Notes: generated from the sequence alone by a model not told the origin. DNA of 64,000 nucleotides from Thalassotalea ponticola (GCF_041379045.1 NZ_CP166871.1:2542001-2606000); one strand, 5' to 3'; positions 47,037-56,544 are shown, counted from the stretch's first letter. Made by a program: numbers and translations.

Positions 47037-47837
47037 GTGGACTTGGTGAGCGCACTGACATTGTTATCTGCTCTACTATACGGTAGTGCAGCATTGTCGA
47101 TTTCGTTAAAGCTTTTCGATGCTCAAGGACCAAACCCTAAACTTTACTTGAGTTTGGGCAGTCTTGCGGTTTTGTTTCACCTCGTGCTGTTATCAAATGA
47201 TATTTACGTACAACAACAGCTCGATTTGAGTCTGCAAAACGTGGTGTCTTTGGTGGCCTTAGTGATTGCGACCGTGATTACCGTTATATCCTTTCGCTTC
47301 AAAGCTAACTTGATCTTGCCAATTGTTTATACGTTTGCCGCTTTGCTGCTCGCCGTGCTGTTCTTTTTGCCCGCATCCAAGCACCTAGTGATCAATACCA
47401 GCACCTTAGTGTTGGTTACGCACATCACCTTTGCTCTACTGTCTTATTGTATTTTGGTGATTGCAACCCTGTATTCATTTCAGGTCAATTACATCAACTA
47501 CAAATTAAAGTCGAAAAACTTAACCGCGGTAAACCACCTGCCTCCGCTAATGCAAGTAGAGGGGCAATTGTTTGCAATAATGGTCAGTGGCACCATTTGC
47601 TTGGCACTGTCACAATTTATCGGGGTGATCTTTATCGATAATTTTTTTGCCAAAGAAAACTTGCATAAGACGGTACTGTCAGTGATCGCCTTGGCGATGT
47701 ATTTGATGATTTTATTGGGTCATTTCTTCCTCGGTTGGCGAGGACATCGAGTGATGATTTTATCGGTTATCGCAACATCGCTGTTAACTTTGGCTTACTT
47801 TGGCAGTAGATTTGTAAAAGAAGTTCTTTTATCTTAA
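47037..47837 (+). CDS. CcsA/YpjD-type cytochrome c assembly family membrane protein
   Basis: 266 residues, eight predicted membrane helices. The CcsA-like region contains HITFALLSYCILVIATLYSFQVNYINYKLK and a later YLMILLGHFFLGWRGHRVMIL with candidate heme-handling histidines. The start is GTG with GGAG upstream. E. coli YpjD, also next to corB and ffh, has no firm role. Gene order ffh/ypjD/corB is conserved in gammaproteobacteria. Confidence 0.86.
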   Translation: MDLVSALTLLSALLYGSAALSISLKLFDAQGPNPKLYLSLGSLAVLFHLVLLSNDIYVQQQLDLSLQNVVSLVALVIATVITVISFRFKANLILPIVYTFAALLLAVLFFLPASKHLVINTSTLVLVTHITFALLSYCILVIATLYSFQVNYINYKLKSKNLTAVNHLPPLMQVEGQLFAIMVSGTICLALSQFIGVIFIDNFFAKENLHKTVLSVIALAMYLMILLGHFFLGWRGHRVMILSVIATSLLTLAYFGSRFVKEVLLS

Positions 47838-47888
47838 GAAATATTGTATATATACACCTTGTCAATTACGTAACATAGGACCCCCTTT

Positions 47889-49163
47889 TTGGACGACATA
47901 TCGACTAGTACGCTTCTGGGCATACTCGCTGTTCTTATTTTAATCTCTGCTTATTTTTCTGGCTCTGAAACTGGCATGATGTCGCTTAATCGATATCGCT
48001 TGCGTCACCTTGAAAACAACGGTCATCGCGGAGCAAAGCGAGTCAGTGACTTATTAGACCGACCTGACCGTTTAATTGGTTTAATTTTAATTGGCAATAA
48101 CCTAGTTAACGTTTTTGCCTCAATTATCGCAGGTATCATTGGTGCCCGTGTTATAGAGGGAGAAGCCGGTCCGTTCGCAGCCGGTTTAATACTGACTTTT
48201 GTGATATTGGTGTTCGCCGAAGTAACGCCAAAAACACTCGCTGCTTTGCATCCAGAGCGCGTCGCGTTTCCAAGTTCGGTTATCTTAAAGCTGTTACTCA
48301 AACTATTTTTACCCGTGGTAATCGCTCTTAACTGGATCACCAACGGTATTTTAATTTTATTTCGCGTTAACCAAAAAGACCGTCAAGAGCACAGTTTAAG
48401 CTCTGAAGAGTTGCGTACTGTGGTTAATGAAAGTACCGCTTTATTACCAGAAAAAGATCAGGATATGCTGGTCAGCATTCTCGATTTAGAAAAGGTAACC
48501 GTTGAAGATATCATGATCCCGCGCAATGAAATTCAGGGTATCGATATTAATGACGACTGGAAGCAGATCCAGAAAAAATTAACTCAAGCTAACCACACCC
48601 GAGTTATTTTATATCGAGACAGCATTGACGATGTGGTCGGCTATGTGCACATGCGCGATGCGGTAAAAATGCTGTCAAAGAGTCAGTTTACTAAAGCGAC
48701 GCTGCTGCGCGCTGTGCGCGAAATATACTTTATTCCCGAAGGCACCCAACTGAACGTGCAACTGTTAAAATTTCAGCACGCCAAAGAGCGCTTGGGTTTA
48801 GTTATTGATGAATACGGCGATATTCAAGGCTTGGTTACGCTTGAGGATATCCTCGAAGAGATCGTTGGTGACTTTACCACCACCATGGAACCAACGCCAA
48901 GTGACGAAATAAGCAAACAGCCGGATGGCAGTTACCTAGTCGATGGCAGTGCCAACGTGCGCGACATTAATAAAGAGATGTCTTGGTTACTGCCAATTGA
49001 CGGCCCTAAGACCATCAACGGTTTGATATTGGAGTATTTAGAAGATATCCCCGAGTCGAATATCAGTATGCGCATTGCTGGCTACCCGATGGAAATCATC
49101 GATGTGACCGATAACATGGTAAAAACGGTGCGCATTATGCCAGAGCATTATCGCGACGAGTAA
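47889..49163 (+). CDS. corB: CNNM/CorB-type transporter (HlyC/CorC family), TTG start
   Basis: 424 residues: a DUF21/CNNM membrane domain (about 5-185, ISAYFSGSETGMMSLNRYRLRHL), two CBS domains (about 200-325, VEDIMIPRNEIQGID, GLVTLEDILEEIVGDF) and a C-terminal CorC_HlyC domain (about 340-420). Such proteins act in magnesium/cobalt transport or its regulation. The start is TTG: no ATG or GTG precedes the conserved N-terminus, AGGA lies about 9 nt upstream, and E. coli CorB/YfjD begins at the equivalent residue. It follows the CcsA-like gene by 51 nt and may be cotranscribed. Confidence 0.93.
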   Translation: MDDISTSTLLGILAVLILISAYFSGSETGMMSLNRYRLRHLENNGHRGAKRVSDLLDRPDRLIGLILIGNNLVNVFASIIAGIIGARVIEGEAGPFAAGLILTFVILVFAEVTPKTLAALHPERVAFPSSVILKLLLKLFLPVVIALNWITNGILILFRVNQKDRQEHSLSSEELRTVVNESTALLPEKDQDMLVSILDLEKVTVEDIMIPRNEIQGIDINDDWKQIQKKLTQANHTRVILYRDSIDDVVGYVHMRDAVKMLSKSQFTKATLLRAVREIYFIPEGTQLNVQLLKFQHAKERLGLVIDEYGDIQGLVTLEDILEEIVGDFTTTMEPTPSDEISKQPDGSYLVDGSANVRDINKEMSWLLPIDGPKTINGLILEYLEDIPESNISMRIAGYPMEIIDVTDNMVKTVRIMPEHYRDE

Positions 49164-49204
49164 TCGCTGACACGTCGTTACCACGCAACTGAAAACCCCA
49201 TAAA

Positions 49205-49249
49205 AAAATCCCTACTGAGTGCTCATATCGCGCACTCAGTAGGGATTTT
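49205..49249 (+). terminator. Terminator after corB
   Basis: 18-bp perfect stem (49205-49222 and 49232-49249) with a nine-base loop. A and T runs on its flanks allow function in both directions. Confidence 0.93.
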
Positions 49250-49316
49250 GATTTTATTCAGTCAAGCCCAACGTATGCTTAAAAGTACGGTTGCTCTGTG
49301 CTCAACGACTGTGCCG

Positions 49317-49934
49317 TTAATAAAAAAGTACTCGCCATAACCAGCTGCTATCGAGTTCTTCTTGGCAACTCTTCAATTGTCCTGAGTAGTTTTTAGCGCG
49401 ATTTTCTACTTTTCGAGCAACCGACAACAACCAAGGTTTATTTTGGTAGGTTTTACGCTTATAACCGCCCCACCCCTCGTGATAATTCAGGTATTGGTTA
49501 TACGGGTCCCATTTAGATACGCCGTTTACTTTCTGCGTTTTGTAGATGAACCAGCCCATGAAGTCGATCGCATCATCAAAGTCATCTCGGTCTGCACCGC
49601 TGTTGCCAGTTTCACGCACATAATCATCCCAAGTTAAGGTCTTGGCTTGGGCAAAACCGTACGCACTACTGACCCGTCCCCATGGTATAAATCCCAATAA
49701 ATAGTCTCTCGGTGGCAATGCATCACTGCGAAACGAGCTCTCTTGGTACATCATGCTCATTGGTACTTGAATAGGGACGCCCCAACGCTCATTCATATCT
49801 TTGGCGCCTTCATACCAGGCGTGATGCTGACGAAATATATCGCAAATATTATCGGGGTTATCTGGCGGTGGGGTCGCACAGCCACTTAGCGCGAGCATCA
49901 ACGACGTCGTTGCAATTATTTTTGTTATATTCAT
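49317..49934 (-). CDS. Lytic transglycosylase-like (SLT) lipoprotein
   Basis: 205 residues with a lipoprotein signal (LALSGC, Cys19). The lysozyme-like fold is indicated by MSMMYQESSFRSDA with the likely catalytic Glu, SSAYGFAQAKTLTWDDYVRETG, and YLNYHEGWGGY near the end. Related envelope lipoproteins cleave peptidoglycan between MurNAc and GlcNAc. It is convergent with corB. Confidence 0.85.
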   Translation of the reverse strand: MNITKIIATTSLMLALSGCATPPPDNPDNICDIFRQHHAWYEGAKDMNERWGVPIQVPMSMMYQESSFRSDALPPRDYLLGFIPWGRVSSAYGFAQAKTLTWDDYVRETGNSGADRDDFDDAIDFMGWFIYKTQKVNGVSKWDPYNQYLNYHEGWGGYKRKTYQNKPWLLSVARKVENRAKNYSGQLKSCQEELDSSWLWRVLFY

Positions 49935-50064
49935 GATGAATTTGCTGTTAACTCGAATGTTATTAAGTTTGCCAGATTAAATTGCGTTTTTTAATTTAAT
50001 TTTGAACTTTTTTATCCTTATCTACTCCTAACTTATGAAGTTTTTATTTCTCCTTGGATTGTTT

Positions 50065-50094
50065 GAGTACCCGTTGTGGGTACTCTTTTTTTTT
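50065..50094 (+). terminator. Strong orphan intrinsic terminator on the plus strand
   Basis: GAGTACCC, loop GTTGT, GGGTACTC followed by nine T. No plus-strand gene lies upstream since corB has its own terminator 800 bp away, so it may end a small RNA starting after about 49940. Confidence 0.85.
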
Positions 50095-50369
50095 CCCTTC
50101 GCAAATATCAGTGTCATTGCTCATGACACGCCTGTAGTTAGAGTCTGTTGTAAGCTATTTACATTGCGCGTGCATTTTTGATGCGTAAATATACAAGTTA
50201 GTTTATTTTGAACGGTGTGATGATATGGACAGTGCTATTTATCGAGGCAAAAGGTTGAAACGGTGACAAAGGTCATGGAGAAAAAGACTTATTAAAAAGT
50301 CCCCCCAGAGTGGGAAAATTGATATCAGGAACTTTGGCAAATAGATTTTCTTACTCACTGCATCAAGAA

Positions 50370-50450
50370 GGAGATCCCAGCCTCGGCAACTGCTCCATGC
50401 GTTGCTCTACCTCCTGCATCCTTGCAGTCGAAAAACACAGTGGGATGACG
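50370..50450. repeat. REP-like palindromic intergenic unit
   Basis: Inverted ends GGAGATCCCAG (from 50370) and AGTGGGATGACG (to 50450) surround an inner hairpin CTGCA-TCCT-TGCAG (50414-50427). The end sequences resemble the dispersed GGAGATCCCAGC...GCTGGGATGACG repeats of many proteobacterial chromosomes. Copy number cannot be judged from one window. Confidence 0.5.
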
Positions 50451-50600
50451 GCGCTTTTTTCTATATATGTATCAGGCTTCAAATCACTCATTGCTGCCGG
50501 TGACTGAACCGACTAAGCAACTACACCTTATGTAGGTGGAAGGATATAAATGGAGGGTCTTAAACACCAGTGAGTAATCACTTACCTCGATTCTGAGGAC

Positions 50601-50632
50601 AAAAAAAAGCGCGTTACCAATAATACGCGCTT
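50601..50632 (-). terminator. Intrinsic terminator on the minus strand
   Basis: AAGCGCGT and ACGCGCTT form an 8-bp stem; eight T follow on the minus strand. It lies 200 nt beyond the gshA terminator, so it probably ends a separate short transcript. Confidence 0.8.
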
Positions 50633-50836
50633 ATAAGAGTCAAAAGCAGTCCAGGGAAAAAATTGCTTTCAATATAGTAGACGTTTACCACTGTAAAAGG
50701 TTCAATAAATTTCACTAATTTTTTGGTTTTTTGGCATGTTTATCCCCTGCAATATATAACCAACTGATTTTATTTAATTTATATTATTCATCATGGTATC
50801 GGCGACATAAATAAAAGCGTTCTGTGGACAACACAT

Positions 50837-50863
50837 AAAAAAAAACGCACCAAAGGTGCGTTT
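50837..50863 (-). terminator. Terminator of gshA
   Basis: AAACGCACC, loop AAA, GGTGCGTTT; a run of T follows on the minus strand. It begins 86 nt past the gshA stop. Confidence 0.88.
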
Positions 50864-50948
50864 ATGAAGATCATAAATAAGGAAATAAAATGTCTTACAC
50901 AAGTAGGAGTGTTGCGAACGTCAAAAGTTCAAATTATTTCGGTTAAAT

Positions 50949-52517
50949 TTATTTTGCGAAGTATTGAGCTAAGAATTGATCGAATGACAGCGTATCTGCC
51001 GCTTCTATCTGACGCTGTTTGGCAATAGATTGTTGCGCCATGTGTTGAAAGTCAGCTTCGCTAAATTGCTGATACTGATGATCAGTGATCTCGTCGACAT
51101 AACGTTTTGCTTTGGCAAGTGACCAGCTGACAATATTCTCCTTCCCGGTAATTAAATCCGCTAATATACGTGCTGAAGGCGTCTTGTTGACGTCATGTAT
51201 TTTATCGAGTTCACCTGACACAGCTTGGCTGTAGTCTGTCGTTTCAAATGCCGAATCAAACAGTGACGCCACCATTTGTAATTTAGCAAAAACCTCACCA
51301 CCCCATTGGATTATGGTTTTCTCAATACCGCGATCATTGAGCAGTAAACCGGGCTTGCGTCCCTGTAAAATAACCGCATCTGTATTTTCAATAAAGGTGC
51401 GCATTTCACTAACGTCAGTAGCAGGACTGTCTTCTAGTGTACAGTAGGTTAAAAACACATCGAGAAATAGCATTTGTTGCTTGTCGATACCGGTACTGAC
51501 AAATGGGTTGACGTCCATCGCTCTGACCTCAATGTACTCGACGCCACCTTGCTGTAAAGCTTGTGATGGCTTTTGTCCCGATTTGGCAACGCGTTTGGGT
51601 CGTATAGATGCATACAGCTCATTTTCTATTTGCAATACATTGCTATTTAACTGCTGATATTCACCGTCCACTTTAACCCCTATCTTTGCAAATTCATCCG
51701 ATGGCAAGTTCATCGCTTGCTGCACTGAGTCAACATAGCTTTGCAACGAGTTATTACAAATGGATAGCGCCGATTGGGCAGAACTGGTATAGCCCAAGTC
51801 GCTCATTCTCAAAGACGTAGCATATTCCATATATAGGCACCCTTGAGCCGTTTTGCTAAAATCAAACGGTGTTTCTCTACCGTTTAAAAAGCTTGGACAC
51901 ACCGCCGGTGAACTGCCAAATAAATAAGGGATTAACCAGCCAAAGCGCTTGTAATTGCGGATCAAACCAAAATAGCGCTCAGAGATAAAATCTTGAAGTG
52001 GTTGGGTGTCGTTAACCAGCGTTTGTAATTGTTGAAAAAACGCTGGTGGTAATGAAAAGTTAAAGTGAATGCCGGCTATGACTTGCATCATCGAGCCATA
52101 GCGGTTTTTTAAGCCTTGGCGGTAAACCGTTTTCATTCGGCCGATGTTAGAGGAACCGTATTGAGCAAGTTGTATTTGATCTTCACTCTCGACAACACAT
52201 GGCATGCTCATTGGCCAAAACCAGTCGCCGTCAATATTGGCTAGGGTAAACTTTTGAATGTCTTTTAGCTGCGCGAGTGTAGCGTCAATTGAACTGGTGG
52301 CAGGGGTAATAAATTCCAACAAGCTCTCTGAGTAATCTGTGGTGATAAAATCATGTGTTAACGCTGAGCCCAAGGCTACATTATGGGGTTGCGTTGATAA
52401 TTTACCATTGTGCTGAACACGCAGCGTTTCTCGTTCTACACCACGCTTAATAGATGTTAACGAATTAAGGGTTGATTCGGATAAGGCCGAAGTAAGATCT
52501 TCAATAGTTAAAGCCAA
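50949..52517 (-). CDS. gshA: Glutamate-cysteine ligase, TTG start
   Basis: ATP-dependent first step of glutathione synthesis. About 522 residues of the gammaproteobacterial GshA family: IKRGVERETLRVQHNGKLSTQPH, LTHDFITTDYSESLLEFITP, MPCVVESEDQIQLAQYGSSNIGRMKTVYRQGL, and YIEVRAMDVNPF. I place the start at the TTG at 52517, which has AGGAG five nt upstream; the open frame extends to another TTG at 52544 without a ribosome site. A monocistronic gene. Confidence 0.93.
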   Translation of the reverse strand: MALTIEDLTSALSESTLNSLTSIKRGVERETLRVQHNGKLSTQPHNVALGSALTHDFITTDYSESLLEFITPATSSIDATLAQLKDIQKFTLANIDGDWFWPMSMPCVVESEDQIQLAQYGSSNIGRMKTVYRQGLKNRYGSMMQVIAGIHFNFSLPPAFFQQLQTLVNDTQPLQDFISERYFGLIRNYKRFGWLIPYLFGSSPAVCPSFLNGRETPFDFSKTAQGCLYMEYATSLRMSDLGYTSSAQSALSICNNSLQSYVDSVQQAMNLPSDEFAKIGVKVDGEYQQLNSNVLQIENELYASIRPKRVAKSGQKPSQALQQGGVEYIEVRAMDVNPFVSTGIDKQQMLFLDVFLTYCTLEDSPATDVSEMRTFIENTDAVILQGRKPGLLLNDRGIEKTIIQWGGEVFAKLQMVASLFDSAFETTDYSQAVSGELDKIHDVNKTPSARILADLITGKENIVSWSLAKAKRYVDEITDHQYQQFSEADFQHMAQQSIAKQRQIEAADTLSFDQFLAQYFAK

Positions 52518-52861
52518 AATTGCTCCTAGAAGCTTTGGTGACAAAAGCGACTAAAGGAAGTAATCGTATAGCTACACCCCGAAGTCTTTGTTTTGCAATT
52601 ATAGTCAGTAAAATCGTATATGCGGTTAGGCATTCAAAAATTCAATTGTGGCAAGCGAATTTTTATTAACAAACAGATGAAATTGCACCAGCTAATGCAT
52701 CTGCTATCTAAAAATATAACGCTTGGCTAACAACCATCATCTCATACCATTAACAGCACAATCAATTTGTAAATTGATACACTAAAACGCTAACAATGTT
52801 TTGAACTTAACGTTAGAGACTTGTACAGTAGTACGATTATTCGTTTATTATTTTGTGTTCT
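52518..52861. other. Divergent spacer between gshA and nhaC
   Basis: 344 bp holding the two promoters. AT-rich, no clear operator or hairpin seen. Confidence 0.45.
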
Positions 52862-54223
52862 ATGCAAGCGACCTTATTGACTTTAATCCCGCCTATCGCT
52901 GCCATTATTATCGCTATTTGGCGAAAAAATGCCACGCTGGCCTTAGTGTGCGGTATTTTTTTAAGTTATTTACTCCTCTCGTCGGGTCAGCCGGTCAATG
53001 CCGTAACCGATACGTTTTCTGCCATTGCCAATATTTTTACTTCTACCTACAACGCGCAAATCATTGGATTCAGTTTGCTTATTGGCGCCTTAATTGAATT
53101 AATGAATCGCTCTGGTGCAGTGCAAGGCTTTATTAATAACTTAGCGTCATTGTCGTTAGTTAAAACCCGCCGACAAGCCAGTTTATTACCAACTATTGTC
53201 GGCACCAGTATTTTTACCGATACCAACCTCAGTATGTTTTGTGCCGGCATGCCCTCGCAAAAGTTATTTGACCAACACAAATTAAGTCGTGCTAAGCTCG
53301 CTTTTTTACTGGATTCGACTTGCTCTCCGATCAGCGTGCTGTTTTTAATTAACGGTTGGGGTGCCTATTTACTCGGATTACTCGACGGCTATAACTTGCA
53401 AGACCCGGTGGGCGTCCTTGTGGGCACCCTCAGTTATAATTTCTACGCCATTCTCGCCGTGCTCTTTGCCTACTACACCGCATATACTGGCAAACTTTTT
53501 GGTCCAATGGCCAAAGCCGAAGCCAGAGTACTGCAACAAGCAACCTCTGAGGAGCAGATCAAACCAGCCAAGGCACGGGTAATGTGGGTGCCCATGTTCA
53601 TACTACTTGGATTAACCATTGCTCTGATGTATGTCACTGGCAATGGCGATATTCGCCGAGGCTCCGGTGCCTTCGCGGTATTTACCTCGATTTGTACTGC
53701 CTTAGCCGTACTTATCGCGCTCATCGCCTACTACCGTTTACTATCATTTAAGCAGATTATTGTCTCCAGCTTTCAAGGGCTTAAAAGTATGCTCCCGGCG
53801 GTCACCATCTTAGTGCTGTCGTTTGCTTTTGGCGATGCAATCAAGGCACTTGGCACCGGCAGCTATGTCAGTAGCTTAATTACCAGCGACTTCCCGGTGA
53901 TACTGATAGCGCCACTGATTTTTTTAGTGGCGGGACTGATGGCGTTTGCTACAGGTACGTCTTGGGGAACCTTTGCACTACTCATCCCCATTGCCGTGCC
54001 GATTGCACTAGATGCGCAGCTACCAGTGGCCTTTTTAGTCGCTGCGGTGCTAAGTGGCGGCGTTTTTGGCGATCACGCCTCACCGATTTCAGACTCTACC
54101 GTTGTCGCCTCAATCGCATCAGGTTGCGATCACTTTGAGCATGTTAAAACACAATTGCCTTATACATTGGTTGTGGCCGCACTCAGTATTATAGGCTTTT
54201 TAACCGTTGGTTTTATGCTGTAA
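52862..54223 (+). CDS. NhaC-family Na+/H+ antiporter
   Basis: 453 residues from the ATG at 52862 (an in-frame TTG lies three codons earlier; neither has a clear ribosome site). About 11-12 membrane helices. NhaC-family features: FTDTNLSMFCAGMPSQKLFDQHKLSRAKLAFLLDSTCSPISVLFLINGWGAYL and, near the end, FATGTSWGTFALLIPIAVPIA and SGGVFGDHASPISDSTVVASIASGCDHFEHVKTQLPY. Such carriers exchange sodium for protons or move organic substrates. It is followed after 14 nt by a pseudouridine synthase gene, probably in one transcript. Confidence 0.9.
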   Translation: MQATLLTLIPPIAAIIIAIWRKNATLALVCGIFLSYLLLSSGQPVNAVTDTFSAIANIFTSTYNAQIIGFSLLIGALIELMNRSGAVQGFINNLASLSLVKTRRQASLLPTIVGTSIFTDTNLSMFCAGMPSQKLFDQHKLSRAKLAFLLDSTCSPISVLFLINGWGAYLLGLLDGYNLQDPVGVLVGTLSYNFYAILAVLFAYYTAYTGKLFGPMAKAEARVLQQATSEEQIKPAKARVMWVPMFILLGLTIALMYVTGNGDIRRGSGAFAVFTSICTALAVLIALIAYYRLLSFKQIIVSSFQGLKSMLPAVTILVLSFAFGDAIKALGTGSYVSSLITSDFPVILIAPLIFLVAGLMAFATGTSWGTFALLIPIAVPIALDAQLPVAFLVAAVLSGGVFGDHASPISDSTVVASIASGCDHFEHVKTQLPYTLVVAALSIIGFLTVGFML

Positions 54224-54237
54224 GGAAGTCGCGATAA

Positions 54238-54915
54238 ATGACAATCAACACCATCTTTGACCACCCAGACTTTATCGTCGTAAACAAACCGGCAAACATA
54301 AACTTTCACGATGAAGGGGAACTTGGCCAAGGCTTTTTTAACTCGATAAAAAAACAGCTGTCACTGTCCGAGCTTTATCCTGTGCACCGGCTAGATAAAA
54401 TGACATCAGGCTTGGTGATTTTTGCCAAAAACCCGTCAGCGGCACGAGAGTTTGGCGAACTTTTCAAACAACGCACTATCGACAAGTATTACTTGGCGAT
54501 CAGCAAGCAAAAGCCGAAAAAGAAACAAGGCATGATCAGCGGAGACATGCAAAAAAGCCGTCGTGGTAGTTACAAATTAATGCGCAGCAATATCAATCCT
54601 GCTAAAACTCGCTTTTTTAGTTACGCCATAGGCGACGGCTTGCGATTATTTGTACTTAAGCCACTAACCGGTAAAACACATCAACTCAGAGTTGCCTTGG
54701 CGAGTATTGGTAGCCATATCGCTGGCGATCCACTCTACAATAGCAATGATCAAAGTGATCGCGGTTATCTGCACGCTTGGGCGTTGAGATTTAACTATCA
54801 CGGCGAAGAAGTTGCCCTGCTCTGTCCGCCGGTTAGTGGCGAGCTCTTCCTTAGGGCAAAGCCTGTGATTGAAGACATCGACACGCCATGGCAACTACCT
54901 TGGCCAAACACTTAA
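54238..54915 (+). CDS. RluA-family pseudouridine synthase (TIGR01621-like)
   Basis: 225 residues, catalytic domain only, no S4 domain. The active-site motif is LYPVHRLDKMTSGLVIFAK, with the catalytic Asp, and LKPLTGKTHQLRVALASIGSHIAGDPLYN follows. It is a distinct group from the other RluA-like gene at 14263. The RNA target is not known. Confidence 0.88.
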   Translation: MTINTIFDHPDFIVVNKPANINFHDEGELGQGFFNSIKKQLSLSELYPVHRLDKMTSGLVIFAKNPSAAREFGELFKQRTIDKYYLAISKQKPKKKQGMISGDMQKSRRGSYKLMRSNINPAKTRFFSYAIGDGLRLFVLKPLTGKTHQLRVALASIGSHIAGDPLYNSNDQSDRGYLHAWALRFNYHGEEVALLCPPVSGELFLRAKPVIEDIDTPWQLPWPNT

Positions 54916-54969
54916 CCTATTACAGTTTTGCGCCCTGATTACTGCCACCGAGATTAGACCAACACACTG

Positions 54970-55174
54970 GCTGTAAACTGTAAGGTTGTAAGCTGTAAGG
55001 CTGTAAGCTGTAAGGCTGTAAGCTGTAAGGCTGTAAGCTGTAAGGCTGTGAGCTGTGAGCTGTAAGCTGTAAGCTGTAAGCTGTAAGCTGTAAGCTGTAA
55101 GCTGTAAGGCTGTAAGCTGTAAGGCTGTGAGCTGTAAGCTGTAAGCTGTAAGCTGTAAGGTTGTAAGGTTGTAG
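54970..55174. repeat. Tandem array of 28 GCTGTAA/GCTGTAAG units
   Basis: 205 bp made of 28 units, 19 of seven bases (mostly GCTGTAA, three GCTGTGA) and nine of eight bases (GCTGTAAG and variants). The left part alternates 7+8, giving a 15-bp higher-order period; the middle has six pure heptamers in a row; the two ends are degenerate. It lies between the convergent pseudouridine synthase and fabB genes. On the minus strand it reads as Leu/Thr/Ala/Tyr/Ser-rich peptides in all frames, but without a start context. Confidence 0.95.
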
Positions 55175-55225
55175 AGCGTAGCCGTGTGCCTGGTCAATAC
55201 GCAACCTCAAGCGGATAACAACAAC

Positions 55226-55257
55226 AAAAAAAATCCCCGACAGATGCGGGGATTTTT
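55226..55257 (-). terminator. Terminator of fabB
   Basis: AAATCCCCG and CGGGGATTT form the stem, flanked by A and T runs, 22 nt past the fabB stop on the minus strand. Confidence 0.92.
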
Positions 55258-55278
55258 GATCTAATAACTGGTATTAAC

Positions 55279-56490
55279 TTACTTGTACTTTTTCAGTAAT
55301 AACGTTGAGTTCGTACCACCAAAACCAAAGCTGTTAGACATGGCTAAGTTAATTTCAGCATCTTGCGCTTTAGTCACAATGTTCAGACCTTCAGCTTGCT
55401 CGTCAAGCTCGTCAATATTGATCGATGGTGCGATGAAGTTGTGCTCCATCATTAATAGCGTATAAATCGCTTCGTGCACACCTGCAGCACCTAACGCGTG
55501 ACCTGTCATCGCTTTAGTGGCAGAAATCGCTGGCGAGTTATTACCAAAGACTTCTTGAATGGCACCTAGCTCTTTTACGTCACCAACAGGTGTTGATGTA
55601 CCGTGGGTATTAAGATAATCAATGTTACCCTCTACACCTTGCATCGCTTGTTGCATACAACGCACCGCACCTTCACCGCTTGGAGCTACCATATCGTAAC
55701 CGTCAGAAGTTGCGCCGTAACCGACGATCTCAGCATAAATATGGGCACCACGAGCAAGCGCGTGCTCTAATTCTTCAACGACAACCATACCGCCACCGCC
55801 AGAAATAACAAAACCATCGCGGTTTGCATCATATGTGCGCGACGCTTTTTCCGGTTGGTCATTGTATTTGGTTGATAGCGCGCCCATACCGTCAAACATC
55901 ATCGCTAACGACCAATCGACTTCTTCACCGCCACCGGCGAATACGATATCTTGTTTGCCCAGTTGAATAAGTTCTGCTGCGTGGCCAATACAGTGAGCAG
56001 ACGTAGCACAAGCAGAACTGATCGAGTAGTTGTTGCCTAAGATTTTAAACGGTGTGGCCAAACACGCCGAACATGTCGAAGACATAGTTTTAGGAACCGC
56101 ATAAGGACCGACGCGTTTTACGCCTTTTTCACGCAATGTGTCGGCTGAAGCGACAACGTTAGCCGATGAAGCGCCACCTGAACCGGCAATAAGACCAGTG
56201 CGGTAATTTGATACTTGCTCATCAGTTAATTTAGCATCTTTGATCGCTTCTTCCATTGCGATGTATGAATAACCTGCAGCATCGCCCATAAAGCGAAAAA
56301 CTTTGCGATCAATGTGCTCTTTTGGCTCGATGCTTGGCTTGCCCCAAACTTGAGAGCGCAAACCATATTCGGCAAAACTCTCTGAGCGAGAGATACCTGA
56401 ACGACCTTCTTTAAGCGAAGCCAGTACTTCTTCAGCATTGTTACCAATACTTGAAACAATACCAATACCTGTAATTACGACACGTTTCAT
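55279..56490 (-). CDS. fabB: 3-oxoacyl-[acyl-carrier-protein] synthase I
   Basis: 403-residue condensing enzyme of type II fatty-acid synthesis, needed for unsaturated fatty acids. The catalytic Cys is in [16 protein letters not shown] (about residue 163), the His residues in [11 protein letters not shown] and [13 protein letters not shown], and the C-terminal SFGFGGTN is intact. FabB rather than FabF is indicated by sequence style and by the mnmC/yfcL neighbourhood shared with E. coli. The promoter region carries a FabR-type operator. Confidence 0.95.
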   Translation of the reverse strand: MKRVVITGIGIVSSIGNNAEEVLASLKEGRSGISRSESFAEYGLRSQVWGKPSIEPKEHIDRKVFRFMGDAAGYSYIAMEEAIKDAKLTDEQVSNYRTGLIAGSGGASSANVVASADTLREKGVKRVGPYAVPKTMSSTCSACLATPFKILGNNYSISSACATSAHCIGHAAELIQLGKQDIVFAGGGEEVDWSLAMMFDGMGALSTKYNDQPEKASRTYDANRDGFVISGGGGMVVVEELEHALARGAHIYAEIVGYGATSDGYDMVAPSGEGAVRCMQQAMQGVEGNIDYLNTHGTSTPVGDVKELGAIQEVFGNNSPAISATKAMTGHALGAAGVHEAIYTLLMMEHNFIAPSINIDELDEQAEGLNIVTKAQDAEINLAMSNSFGFGGTNSTLLLKKYK

Positions 56491-56544
56491 TAAAAAATAA
56501 CCATGTTAGTTGAACTGAGGGTATAATACACCGTTTAGGGCTAT

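Larger units (their letters stand above)
49935..50948. other. 1-kb region without protein-coding genes
   Basis: Between the SLT lipoprotein and gshA. It holds a strong plus-strand terminator (50065-50094), a GTGTCAT/ATGACAC hairpin (50111-50129), a REP-like unit (50370-50450), a minus-strand terminator (50601-50632) and the gshA terminator (50837-50863). The layout suggests one or two small RNAs. No ORF longer than about 65 codons has protein-like features. Confidence 0.6.

Noticed and set aside
50225..50266. 13-residue ORF MDSAIYRGKRLKR
   Set aside because: Too short and without a ribosome site; could be a relic, but nothing supports expression.
50715..50750. 11-codon minus-strand ORF (MPKNQKISEIY) with a GGGG ribosome-like site
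   Set aside because: Too short to judge; no conservation evidence from one sequence.
54970..55174. CRISPR array
   Set aside because: Units are 7-8 bp head to tail with no spacers.
54895..55210. Two overlapping minus-strand ORFs of about 100 codons rich in Leu, Thr, Ala, Tyr and Ser
   Set aside because: They are simply translations of the heptamer/octamer repeat; all frames stay open because the unit lacks stops on that strand, and no ribosome-binding site is seen.
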